A stretch of 7,872 nt of DNA from the NCBI GenBank assembly GCA_002171495.2, contig NHEU02000069.1, positions 3,657 to 11,528 on the forward strand. The letters run 5' to 3'. The notes beneath the pieces were generated by a model that saw only the letters and a program-made list of their open reading frames with translations, was not told the DNA's origin and searched no databases. This DNA is from Alphaproteobacteria bacterium TMED93 (GTDB lineage Bacteria > Pseudomonadota > Alphaproteobacteria > TMED109). A program made the position numbers and the translations under genes. Position 1 is the first letter of the stretch; the number at the start of each line of letters is the position of its first letter. Positions 1-5,783 of this stretch are shown here, one piece after another.

Positions 1-1110
1 GGTCAAAGTCCAGGTCCGACTATTGAGGTTGTCGAAGGCGACAAAATTCGAATTTATTTAACAAACAAACTACCTGAACATACCAGCATTCACTGGCATG
101 GTCAGCGCCTACCAAATGGTATGGATGGTGTTGCAGGACTAAATCAAGCAGCAGTTCATCCAGGAAAAACTTTTGTTTACGAGTTCCAAGCCAAACGTCC
201 GGGCACTTTTATGTATCACCCTCACGCCGATGAGATGACGCAAATGGCAATGGGGATGATGGGATTTTGGGTTACTCACCCGAAGAATGAACATCCATGG
301 ATTAGTAATGTTGATAGAGATTATTGCATATTGCTGAACGCTTTTGATATTGTTCCCGGGTCAGAAACTCCAAATATAATGACCATGCTCGACTTCAATT
401 TGTGGGCGTGGAACAGTAGAATATTTCCAGGTATCGCACCCCTTGTTGCCAGAAAGAATGACCGAGTGAGGGTGAGAGTCGGCAACCTAACAATGACAAA
501 TCATCCAATTCATGTGCATGGCATTGAGTTTGAAGTTACAGGAACCGATGGAGGTCCAACTCGGCCTGAGAGTCGCTGGAAAGAGGTTACAACAGACATC
601 GCTGTGGGTCAGATGCGACAAATAGAGTTTATTGCTGATGAGGAAGGTGATTGGGCTATGCACTGTCACAAAAGCCATCACTCAATGAATGCTATGGGAC
701 ATGATGTCCCAACAATGATTGGCGTTGATCACAGAGGCATCACAGAAAAAATACGAAAATTAGTTCCTGATTACATGGTAATGGGTGAACGAGGAATGGC
801 CGATATGACGGAAATGACAATGCCACTTCCTGATAATACTTTACCAATGATGACAGGGGATGGCCCGTATGGCTCTGTCGAGATGGGAGGAATGTTCAGC
901 ATGCTCAAGGTGCGCGCGGACCTTGCTCCAGATGATTACAGTGACCCAGGCTGGTATAAACATCCAGAGGGGCATCAAGCTTACGAATACAATGGTGCCC
1001 TCCCAAAGGTATCTAAGCAGTTCTCGTCAGGCAATTCGCTCATGACTCCAAAGGCACAGTTGGCTCAAAGTCAATTTAGAGCTGTCAAGCCAAAGCGTCA
1101 TAAGAGTTAG
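1..1110 (+). CDS. Two-domain multicopper oxidase (copper oxidase), 5'-truncated by window edge
   Basis: The reading frame is open from base 1, so the start and any export signal lie outside the window; 369 residues remain. Copper ligands are visible in fragment numbering: HWHG at 31-34 and HPH at 73-75 in the first cupredoxin domain, HPIHVHG at 168-174, and HCH at 221-223 followed by H227 and M232 in the last. C222, H227 and M232 give a complete type 1 site with an axial Met, and the other histidines give the trinuclear centre. Only about 93 residues separate HPH from HPIH, so the usual middle domain of three-domain laccases is absent; I know this two-domain layout from alphaproteobacterial copper oxidases. 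The tail (about 260-305) is methionine-rich, as in CopA/CueO-type proteins that handle Cu(I). The likely role is periplasmic oxidation of Cu(I) for copper tolerance. copD follows 31 bp downstream on the same strand. The family is certain; the substrate is inferred. Confidence 0.93.
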   Translation, partial: GQSPGPTIEVVEGDKIRIYLTNKLPEHTSIHWHGQRLPNGMDGVAGLNQAAVHPGKTFVYEFQAKRPGTFMYHPHADEMTQMAMGMMGFWVTHPKNEHPWISNVDRDYCILLNAFDIVPGSETPNIMTMLDFNLWAWNSRIFPGIAPLVARKNDRVRVRVGNLTMTNHPIHVHGIEFEVTGTDGGPTRPESRWKEVTTDIAVGQMRQIEFIADEEGDWAMHCHKSHHSMNAMGHDVPTMIGVDHRGITEKIRKLVPDYMVMGERGMADMTEMTMPLPDNTLPMMTGDGPYGSVEMGGMFSMLKVRADLAPDDYSDPGWYKHPEGHQAYEYNGALPKVSKQFSSGNSLMTPKAQLAQSQFRAVKPKRHKS

Positions 1111-1141
1111 CTCACAGCCAAGAGATAAAACGGAATAATGA

Positions 1142-2011
1142 ATGGATATCTGGATTATTATCACCCCAGTGCTAAAAACAATATTTTATGTTGCAAGTTT
1201 ATTGGCTCTGGGAACCGTCTTTTTTGCGAGACATTTTCAACAGTTTCAGACGGCTGAAAATGTGGCATTTTGCAGTCGTCTGACTGTAAGAGTGTCTAAA
1301 TACGGCATGGTCATTTCTGCCGGGTTGCTATTTTCTGTAGCTGGTAATCTTGGTGGAGAAGTTTGGAGCATAGTAGACCCAACCATCTTTAGCATTGCCA
1401 TTTCTTCAAAAGGTGGAAATGCAGCGTGCCTAGCTTTTTTAGGCTTTTCGTTTATTGTAATTGGAAGAAAATATGAGTTTAGCGCAGTGCCTATGCTTGT
1501 TTGGGTTGGCGTCTTATTATTAGTGACTTCTTTTATATGGACAGGTCATGCGCAAAAAGCAGGTCCGATAGCACAGGGTCTTCTGTCGATACATTTAATT
1601 GGAATAGCGTTTTGGCTTGGATCTTTTCTCCCATTAAGACATATGTGTTCTTCGCCTGAAACGGAGAGCTTATATGAGATAGCAGACCGCTTCGGGAAAC
1701 TTGCCATTTTCTATGTTAGTCTTTTGATCATTTCTGGTTTGATATTTGCTTATATTTTAATGGGCGACTTGTCGCTCCTTTTGAGCACAGTTTATGGCAA
1801 CGTTTTTTTGTTAAAAATGACTTTTGTTTCTTCACTACTTGGACTTGGTGCTTTGAATAAGTTTAGACTTGCCCCTTTTATCAAATTTGAACCATCAATT
1901 GGCGCACAACGTTTGAAGAAGTCTATCCAGACTGAAATGTTTATTGCTTTATTTATTTTGTCTTTTAGTAGTCTTCTCACAACATCAACGACTTTGCCAA
2001 TGGGTGGGTAG
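1142..2011 (+). CDS. copD: CopD-family copper resistance/transport membrane protein
   Basis: This 289-residue, very hydrophobic protein has about eight predicted membrane helices (near 9-29, 53-70, 94-108, 116-134, 145-165, 187-207, 218-238 and 265-283). CopD-domain signatures are present: GHA at 135-137, then H151, then W158-L-G before the FLPL turn. The later segment from Y218 to N239 (with K225 and N239) matches the family's 'YG..L..K......LGALN.F' pattern. CopD proteins sit in the inner membrane and are linked to copper uptake or tolerance, often with periplasmic CopC, which is not seen here. The ATG at 1142 is chosen because the nearby ATG at 1138 is in a different, unsupported frame; the ribosome-binding site is weak (AAGAGA near 1120). 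The gene lies 31 bp after the multicopper oxidase, so the two probably share a transcript. An intact C-terminus and a clear stop suggest a functional gene. Confidence 0.88.
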   Translation: MDIWIIITPVLKTIFYVASLLALGTVFFARHFQQFQTAENVAFCSRLTVRVSKYGMVISAGLLFSVAGNLGGEVWSIVDPTIFSIAISSKGGNAACLAFLGFSFIVIGRKYEFSAVPMLVWVGVLLLVTSFIWTGHAQKAGPIAQGLLSIHLIGIAFWLGSFLPLRHMCSSPETESLYEIADRFGKLAIFYVSLLIISGLIFAYILMGDLSLLLSTVYGNVFLLKMTFVSSLLGLGALNKFRLAPFIKFEPSIGAQRLKKSIQTEMFIALFILSFSSLLTTSTTLPMGG

Positions 2012-2084
2012 TGCGCCACAAGGCTAAACACGCCTTACAATCTTTCGAATTTTTCTACAACTTTAAAATTACCACGGTACATCA

Positions 2085-2102
2085 AACGTTTTCTAAAACG
2101 TT
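2085..2102. repeat. Perfect short palindrome in the copD / DUF4149 intergenic gap
   Basis: AACGTTTT and AAAACGTT are perfect inverted copies separated by only CT. No run of T follows on either strand, so this is not a standard intrinsic terminator. It may be a weak transcript-end hairpin between two convergent genes, or chance in AT-rich DNA. Confidence 0.4.
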
Positions 2103-2183
2103 AATAAATTGGACACAGCTTTGGAAGCACCCTCAGTTGCAGCTGATATCATAAAATCTAAGCAAAAGCTTGGTGATATCTAA
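2097..2183 (+). pseudogene. Orphan C-terminal coding tail (unrecognised protein)
   Basis: A 28-codon open frame with no start codon ends in TAA at 2181-2183. Its translation (…LDTALEAPSVAADIIKS…KLGDI) has the balanced composition and amphipathic look of a genuine protein C-terminus, unlike the AT-rich noise around it: an Ala/Val-rich helix followed by a charged helix. An in-frame stop at 2094-2096 cuts it off from anything upstream. I do not recognise the family. It may be the remnant of a gene deleted when the copper genes or the downstream segment arrived. Chance cannot be excluded at this length. Confidence 0.3.
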
Positions 2184-2205
2184 GGTCTTATAAGGTAAAA
2201 AAATG

Positions 2206-2640
2206 TTAAAAAATCGAAATTTTTAGCGATACCTGATTTAAAATGATAAAGCTAGATAAAACGAAATTAGAAAGAAAAAGCAAAATGGAAAACCCATGAT
2301 AAATTTTAAACCTTTTTTCTCGAATATTCTCATCGAGGGATTCTTGGTCCCTAATAGAGTTTATTTTGGGTGTTATGATCAAAAGATTTATCAAGAAACT
2401 CAAATTAATGAGACCAGATGATAACAGTAACAACGGCTGTTCAATAAAGTAAATCAGGCCACTCCCGATAATTCCTATTAATAAACCCATAAGGAACATC
2501 TTAGGAAAGATAGCTCTTAGAAACGACGCAAGATTATCCCCTTGTAAAGTTGAGATGGCGCTTGGCGAAACAACGCCGACGAAAAAGATCATTGTACCAA
2601 CTAACATAGAATAATTTATTAGAATTGCCCAAGTTAACAA
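2206..2640 (-). CDS. DUF4149 / TMEM205-like four-helix membrane protein, TTG start
   Basis: This 144-residue integral membrane protein has predicted helices near 4-25, 45-65, 68-90 and 114-134. The pattern fits the DUF4149 (TMEM205-like) family: a glycine-rich first helix ending near SPSA (25-28), a 'FP..F..G' turn at 45-52, TPKIN at 90-94 after helix 3, and F-K-I-Y-H at 111-115 opening helix 4. Bacterial members have no settled function; human TMEM205 has been linked to cisplatin resistance. The start is a TTG at 2638-2640. It is supported by GAGGA six bases upstream, and the first ATG (codon 12) would delete half of helix 1. The gene converges on copD and stands alone. The copper neighbourhood hints at a metal role, but nothing in the protein proves one: there is no Cys/His/Met cluster. 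Confidence 0.72.
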   Translation of the reverse strand: MLTWAILINYSMLVGTMIFFVGVVSPSAISTLQGDNLASFLRAIFPKMFLMGLLIGIIGSGLIYFIEQPLLLLSSGLINLSFLINLLIITPKINSIRDQESLDENIREKRFKIYHGFSILLFLSNFVLSSFIILNQVSLKISIF

Positions 2641-2646
2641 TTTCAG

Positions 2647-2652
2647 TCCTCT
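2647..2652 (-). promoter_or_regulatory. Shine-Dalgarno that fixes the TTG start of the DUF4149 gene
   Basis: On the minus strand this reads AGAGGA, six bases before TTG at 2638-2640. No comparable site precedes the downstream ATG at codon 12. Confidence 0.65.
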
Positions 2653-2730
2653 TTAAAAAGTTATTTTAACTCCTAATTTGGTTTACCAGTTTGAAAAGGA
2701 AACTAATTTCACAAATAAAATATATATTGT

Positions 2731-2819
2731 GCCATTTTATAACCAGGCACTATAAACTTAAAGGGAACCGAAGTATTGAAAACAAGTAATAAGTACATGT
2801 TGCTAATATTTTGCTAATG
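2731..2819 (+). repeat. Composite direct repeat, copy 1: 89-bp left block
   Basis: This 89-bp block recurs at 5630-5718 with 84 of 89 positions identical by hand alignment and no gaps. It ends with two TTGCTAAT motifs at 2800-2807 and 2811-2818, spaced 11 bp, about one helical turn. The block lies just upstream of a tRNA-fMet-like sequence in both copies. One frame (HFITRHYKLKGNRSIENK then stop) resembles the basic tail of a tyrosine recombinase, which is a weak hint only. The best reading is the element-side arm of an attachment site. Confidence 0.85.
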
Positions 2820-2841
2820 AACTGATTCGGTCTAGGCAATC

Positions 2842-2913
2842 TGCGGGTTACAGCCCGTTTTCGTCAGGCTCATAACCTGAAGGTCGTAGGTTCAAATCCT
2901 ACTCCCGCAACCA
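2842..2913 (+). pseudogene. Degenerate tRNA-fMet-like sequence, copy 1 (anticodon CAT)
   Basis: The 3' 52 bases (2862-2913) match an initiator tRNA: anticodon stem TCAGG/CCTGA, loop CTCATAA with anticodon CAT at 2871-2873, T arm GTAGG/CCTAC around TTCAAAT, then TCCCGCA, A and an encoded CCA. The 5' part is abnormal. The acceptor strand TGCGGGT pairs at six of seven positions, but the D arm is missing about five bases and cannot form a normal stem. The anticodon stem has A-T, G-C, G-C rather than the three G-C pairs typical of initiators. It is therefore unlikely to be a working tRNA. It could be the displaced 3' end of a tRNA-fMet left by integration (attR-like) or a decayed tRNA duplicate. 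Confidence 0.7.
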
Positions 2914-2944
2914 AAAATCTAATATAAAACAATTGCTTATAACA

Positions 2945-2975
2945 GGCGCAATCCTTCGGGTTTGCGTCTTTTTTT
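2945..2975 (+). terminator. Rho-independent terminator after tRNA-like copy 1
   Basis: GGCGCAATCC and GGTTTGCGTC pair over ten positions with one T-T mismatch and one G-T wobble, closed by a TTCG tetraloop. Seven T's follow at 2969-2975. The polarity is plus strand, so it terminates transcripts reading out of the tRNA-like unit. On the minus strand the hairpin lacks a U tract, so it is not an optimal end for the zinc operon. Confidence 0.85.
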
Positions 2976-3001
2976 ATTTCCGTATAATTTTGATCAATTT
3001 T

Positions 3002-3238
3002 CTAATTTTTTATATCCCCTATATTGACCTCGGACATAGGTTTTGCAATCCGCCAAATGCAACTTTCACCGTTTATTGCTCTTGTCGTTATAACAGTCTC
3101 TTTTGGTGGACAACTAGGCTCGTGACAATTTAATTCGGACAAGCTTATTAATGTATCTTCTGATAAATCAAATTGTTCTTGAATGAGCATTTTCACTTTT
3201 CTTGTTATTTCAGAATTTATTTTTTTTCGTTCAAACAT
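3002..3238 (-). CDS. Small CHEPxCPP-motif protein, third gene of the zinc operon
   Basis: The product has 78 residues. The N-terminal third is basic and helical (FERKKINSEITRKVKML). The centre carries C38-H39-E40-P41-S42-C43-P44-P45, followed by a beta-rich tail with C60 and W62. The Cys/His cluster suggests a metal site, probably Zn2+; this is inferred. I recall similar small proteins ending operons of COG0523 GTPases in alphaproteobacteria, but I know of no established function. Upstream in-frame starts exist: a GTG at 3275-3277, and an ATG at 3257-3259 that overlaps the WD40 stop. The ATG at 3236-3238 is preferred because AAGGA lies seven bases before it and the sequence upstream is just the tail of the WD40 gene in another frame. 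It starts 17 bases after the WD40 stop, so it is almost certainly co-transcribed. Confidence 0.72.
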   Translation of the reverse strand: MFERKKINSEITRKVKMLIQEQFDLSEDTLISLSELNCHEPSCPPKETVITTRAINGESCIWRIAKPMSEVNIGDIKN

Positions 3239-3245
3239 AAATTTT

Positions 3246-3250
3246 TCCTT
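3246..3250 (-). promoter_or_regulatory. Shine-Dalgarno choosing the start of the CHEPxCPP gene
   Basis: On the minus strand this reads AAGGA, seven bases before the ATG at 3236-3238. It favours that codon over the upstream GTG and ATG candidates, whose upstream sequence offers no better match. Confidence 0.6.
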
Positions 3251-3255
3251 AAACA

Positions 3256-4314
3256 TCATGCCCAGAGAGGTGACCACAGAATATTACCATCATTATCACC
3301 AACAAAAATATGGGTACCTGTACTCGATACTGTTAAAGCAGTCACCTCGGATCCTGTAGAGCCTCTTATTAAGATACCACTATTGTTTTCATTAATTTCG
3401 GCTAATAAAACAGAGCCATCTTTGTAGCCCGCAAAAACCGCATTTTCGCCTGGTAAACTGTGAACCTGGGTAACCATAATATTATTATATTTCCCCAAGC
3501 AGACTGGTGAGCGTTCCATTGGTCCAGATTTACCGTCGAACGGCCAACAGATGGCTTCGTCAGCGCCTGAGGTGACTAAGAATGGTGTTTCTCCAACCCA
3601 GGTAAAACTTTTAACCTTAGAGGGGTATCCTGCCATAGCCATATTAGTTTTATCTCTAATTCTCCAGCCATGGACGGCGTTTTCTTGCATTGCAGTAACA
3701 ATATACTTGCCATTGGGGCTGAATGAGACGGCACCATGAAATCCTTTCCATGCAAATACCGACGACTTCCATTTTCGCTTAATCAGTTCCCAAATGGTGA
3801 CGCCACCGTAATGAGCTACAGCAAGTCTTTTACCGGTTTGATCAAATGATAAACCTCCAATTGTGCTTCTATGCACCAACACTTCTGGATCTTTTTGGTT
3901 TGAAGACCAGATATATACGTTTTTGCCCGACGAACAAGCTATTAAATCACTTTTAAACGCTACACAATCGATCCACGCTTTGTTAAAATTTTTAACTTCC
4001 TCAATGTAGCCATCTGCTGAGGTTTTCAAAAAGAAACCGTCATCTCCACCTGTTAAAACGAAATCATCATCTGCCGCAATACAGAGAATGGCACCTTTAT
4101 GAGCCTTTTTTATTTCGGGAAAGAGACCGGGCCTAAATATTCCAATTCTACCATCACCAAAACCAGCAACAACACCTTCGTTGATGGCATTCGCACATGT
4201 TACTGGTGCATTAAAACAATGATTAATTCCTCTTCGTTCTAACTCGGTTTGCTTTTCACGAACTAATTGGTCTGAATTGGAATCATTAAAAGAACTGATT
4301 AAATTCTCTTGCAT
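3256..4314 (-). CDS. WD40-repeat beta-propeller protein, partner gene of the COG0523 GTPase
   Basis: The 352-residue protein consists of degenerate WD40 blades. Repeats are seen at about 36-61 (GDGRIGIF), 74-98 (TGGDDG), 114-137 (NVYIW), 150-176 (HYGGVTIW), 192-218 (SFSPNGKYIVTAM then HGW), 232-259 (TSGADEAICWPF), 283-307 (AGYKDGSVLLAEI) and 322-347 (VGDNDGNILW), enough for a seven- or eight-blade propeller. There is no signal peptide or membrane segment, so it is probably a cytoplasmic docking surface. Blades 5-6 (FHGAVSFSP, AMQENAVHGW, GADEAICWPF) match a subtype I recall beside cobW-like genes in Rhodobacterales. The ATG overlaps the end of the GTPase gene by 16 bases, a sign of translational coupling; AAGGG lies eight bases upstream. 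The likely role is scaffold or client-recognition partner of the GTPase. The family is certain, the job is inferred. Confidence 0.88.
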   Translation of the reverse strand: MQENLISSFNDSNSDQLVREKQTELERRGINHCFNAPVTCANAINEGVVAGFGDGRIGIFRPGLFPEIKKAHKGAILCIAADDDFVLTGGDDGFFLKTSADGYIEEVKNFNKAWIDCVAFKSDLIACSSGKNVYIWSSNQKDPEVLVHRSTIGGLSFDQTGKRLAVAHYGGVTIWELIKRKWKSSVFAWKGFHGAVSFSPNGKYIVTAMQENAVHGWRIRDKTNMAMAGYPSKVKSFTWVGETPFLVTSGADEAICWPFDGKSGPMERSPVCLGKYNNIMVTQVHSLPGENAVFAGYKDGSVLLAEINENNSGILIRGSTGSEVTALTVSSTGTHIFVGDNDGNILWSPLWA

Positions 4315-5270
4315 CCCTCAAACCCTTTTTCAAGCTCCATTTTCTCTAAGTCCCTGCCAATAAATACAATACGAGACGTACGTTTTAGGTTGTTCGGCCA
4401 AGCACCCATTGGTGACGCATCCATCAACATGTGTACTCCTTGAAATACATACCGTTCTTCTATTCCGGAAAAATTAAGAATCCCTTTAGAACGCAGTATG
4501 TCCTGACCATGTGTTTGTAGAAGTTCACCAAACCATTTTTGAAATAGATCAAGATCTAAAGGGGTTTCAGAGATAAACGACAAGCTTTTAATATCATCAT
4601 CATGTTCATGATCATGATCAGAATCTAGAAAATCTGGTTCAACTTCGAGAACTCGGTCCAAGCTAAATGCGTCGAGACCAATGATTTTGTCTAATTCCGT
4701 TTCACATCGAGAAGTTTGAATTATTTTCGTGTAAGGATTAATTTTTTTAATTCGAGCCTCAATGTCTGCAAGTCCTTCTTTTGCTACAAGATCTTTCTTG
4801 TTGAGAAGAACAACATCTGCAAAAGCTATTTGCTCCTCGGCTTCATGATGTTCTCCAAGTTGGCTGTTGAGATGTACGGCATCAGCCACAGTAACAATAG
4901 CGTCAAGCTTTGTACGTTCTGCAACATCCTGATCTACAAAAAAAGTTTGTGCAACTGGAGCTGGGTCAGCTAATCCAGTTGTTTCTACAATTATTGCATC
5001 TAATTTATCAGCTCTTTTCATAAGTCCGCTTAGGATACGGATTAAATCTCCACGCACAGTGCAACAAATGCATCCATTATTCATTTCAAAAACTTCTTCA
5101 TCCGCATCTACTACCAGATCGTTATCAATTCCCTCTTCTCCAAACTCATTTACAATCACCGCGTATTTTTTGCCGTGATGCTCAGTAAGAATTCGATTTA
5201 ATAAAGTAGTTTTACCGGCCCCAAGAAAACCAGTTAAAACCGTTACGGGTACTTGTTGTGTGAGGGACAT
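4299..5270 (-). CDS. COG0523 (CobW/ZNG1-type) GTPase zinc metallochaperone
   Basis: With the ATG at 5268-5270 this is a 323-residue G3E-family GTPase. Walker A is GFLGAGKT at 14-21. The metal-binding CxCC motif is C67-I-C69-C70. The switch/Walker B region is VETTGLADP (95-103), the base-recognition motif is NKKD (157-160), and a His/Asp-rich metal loop lies at 216-226 (DSDHDHEHDDD). The CobW C-terminal domain (about 228-318) ends GRDLEK…FEGC. COG0523 proteins use GTP hydrolysis to deliver metal, in the ZNG1 and Zur-regulated branches Zn2+, to client enzymes. No cobalamin genes are nearby and a Zur-like box overlaps the promoter, so zinc rather than cobalt is favoured. A TTG at 5301-5303 would add 11 residues but has no Shine-Dalgarno. 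First gene of the operon; it overlaps the WD40 gene by 16 bases. Confidence 0.92.
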   Translation of the reverse strand: MSLTQQVPVTVLTGFLGAGKTTLLNRILTEHHGKKYAVIVNEFGEEGIDNDLVVDADEEVFEMNNGCICCTVRGDLIRILSGLMKRADKLDAIIVETTGLADPAPVAQTFFVDQDVAERTKLDAIVTVADAVHLNSQLGEHHEAEEQIAFADVVLLNKKDLVAKEGLADIEARIKKINPYTKIIQTSRCETELDKIIGLDAFSLDRVLEVEPDFLDSDHDHEHDDDIKSLSFISETPLDLDLFQKWFGELLQTHGQDILRSKGILNFSGIEERYVFQGVHMLMDASPMGAWPNNLKRTSRIVFIGRDLEKMELEKGFEGCKRI

Positions 5271-5326
5271 TTTAGATCTTTCTATTTTTTTATTTAAATT
5301 CAAGTTTAGAATTTTTATTTATTTTT

Positions 5327-5338
5327 ATGTTATAACAT
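5327..5338. promoter_or_regulatory. Zur-type operator (perfect palindrome ATGTTATAACAT)
   Basis: This is a perfect 12-bp palindrome 57 bases upstream of the GTPase ATG. TGTTAT/ATAACA half-sites are the hallmark of Zur (Fur-family) boxes; on the minus strand the left flank reads GTA, giving GTAATGTTATAACAT. It covers the -10 element of the predicted promoter, the expected place for zinc-dependent repression. Zur itself is not in the window. Confidence 0.7.
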
Positions 5339-5360
5339 TACATATTTCTACTTTAGTCAA
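5332..5360 (-). promoter_or_regulatory. Sigma70-like promoter of the zinc operon
   Basis: Reading the minus strand, TTGACT (5355-5360) matches the -35 consensus at five of six bases. After an exact 17-bp spacer comes TGTTAT (5332-5337), four of six for the -10. The -10 lies within the palindromic operator. Transcription would start near 5325 and leave a leader of about 55 bases. Confidence 0.62.
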
Positions 5361-5501
5361 TAAAATGAAAGCAAGAATATATTTCGAGTTGTGGGATCGA
5401 AGTAACTTCTCGTTTCAGGAGGTAACTGCTAAATAGGGCATAAATTAAATAAATAGTCTGTTTGTTTTACATTTCGAATTTTTAAATGAAGAGATACCGA
5501 T

Positions 5502-5654
5502 GTGGCAAATCACGAGCAATTCTTCTTAGAGGATGGTTCTTTAATTAGGTATAAAAAATCTGGATCTGGCAAACCATTGATTTTATTCCACCCGACTCGA
5601 AACTGGTTGGAATATTTTGACCGGGTTACGCCATTTTATAGCGAGGCACTATAA
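5502..5654 (+). pseudogene. Truncated alpha/beta-hydrolase N-terminus, cut at the repeat boundary
   Basis: A 50-codon frame starts at GTG 5502 and ends at TAA 5652-5654. The translation includes LEDGSLIRYKKSGSGKPLIL (residues 9-28) and continues with FHPTRNWLEYFDRVTPFY. This is the normal opening of an alpha/beta hydrolase: strand-turn-strand, then PLIL-H as the strand and oxyanion turn, then the first helix. A full protein would be about 250-300 residues with a nucleophile Ser and catalytic His; all of that is missing. Similarity to a hydrolase stops around residue 43, where the second copy of the 89-bp repeat begins (5630). The stop codon is supplied by the repeat. It reads as a chromosomal gene broken by insertion or deletion. 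No promoter or strong ribosome-binding site is obvious (GAAGAG lies near 5490). Confidence 0.62.
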
Positions 5655-5718
5655 ACTTAGAAGGAACCGAAGTATTGAAAACTAGTAATAAGTACATGTT
5701 GCTAATATTTTGCTAATG
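5630..5718 (+). repeat. Composite direct repeat, copy 2: 89-bp left block
   Basis: This is an ungapped match to 2731-2819 with five differences in 89 positions. It contains TTGCTAAT at 5699-5706 and 5710-5717, again 11 bp apart. A second such pair lies further on at 5742-5749 (TTGTTAAT) and 5753-5760 (TTGCTAAC), in a segment that copy 1 lacks. The block starts abruptly inside the broken hydrolase gene. Confidence 0.85.
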
Positions 5719-5783
5719 GAAAAAATCACCCTCATTATATTTTGTTAATTTTTTGCTAACAAAGCGACCTCAAATAAGTAAAC

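Noticed and set aside
487..681. 64-codon minus-strand open frame inside the copper oxidase
   Set aside because: It is opposite an unmistakable multicopper oxidase core and has no ribosome-binding site or family resemblance.
1792..2031. 79-codon minus-strand open frame across the copD end
   Set aside because: It is a shadow of the CopD C-terminal membrane segment and has no independent support.
2011..2154. Plus-strand GTG frame of 47 codons after copD
   Set aside because: The composition is AT-driven and the frame conflicts with the better coding-like tail at 2097-2183; no ribosome-binding site.
2933..3133. 66-codon plus-strand open frame over the terminator
   Set aside because: It runs through a strong terminator hairpin and antisense to the CHEPxCPP gene, with no ribosome-binding site.
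4299..5270. Cobalamin-biosynthesis CobW proper
   Set aside because: No cobalamin genes are nearby, and the promoter carries a Zur-type box, favouring the zinc branch of COG0523.
5365..5436. 23-codon plus-strand frame beginning MKARIYFELWDR, divergent from the zinc operon
   Set aside because: Its composition is protein-like but it is very short, has no Shine-Dalgarno and no recognisable family. It could be another gene scrap or a leader peptide but is not supported enough to list.
2731..5718. Integrase C-terminus encoded by the 89-bp repeat
   Set aside because: One frame looks basic and recombinase-like in both copies, but it is under 20 residues and upstream frames diverge at once, so it is not annotated as a gene fragment.
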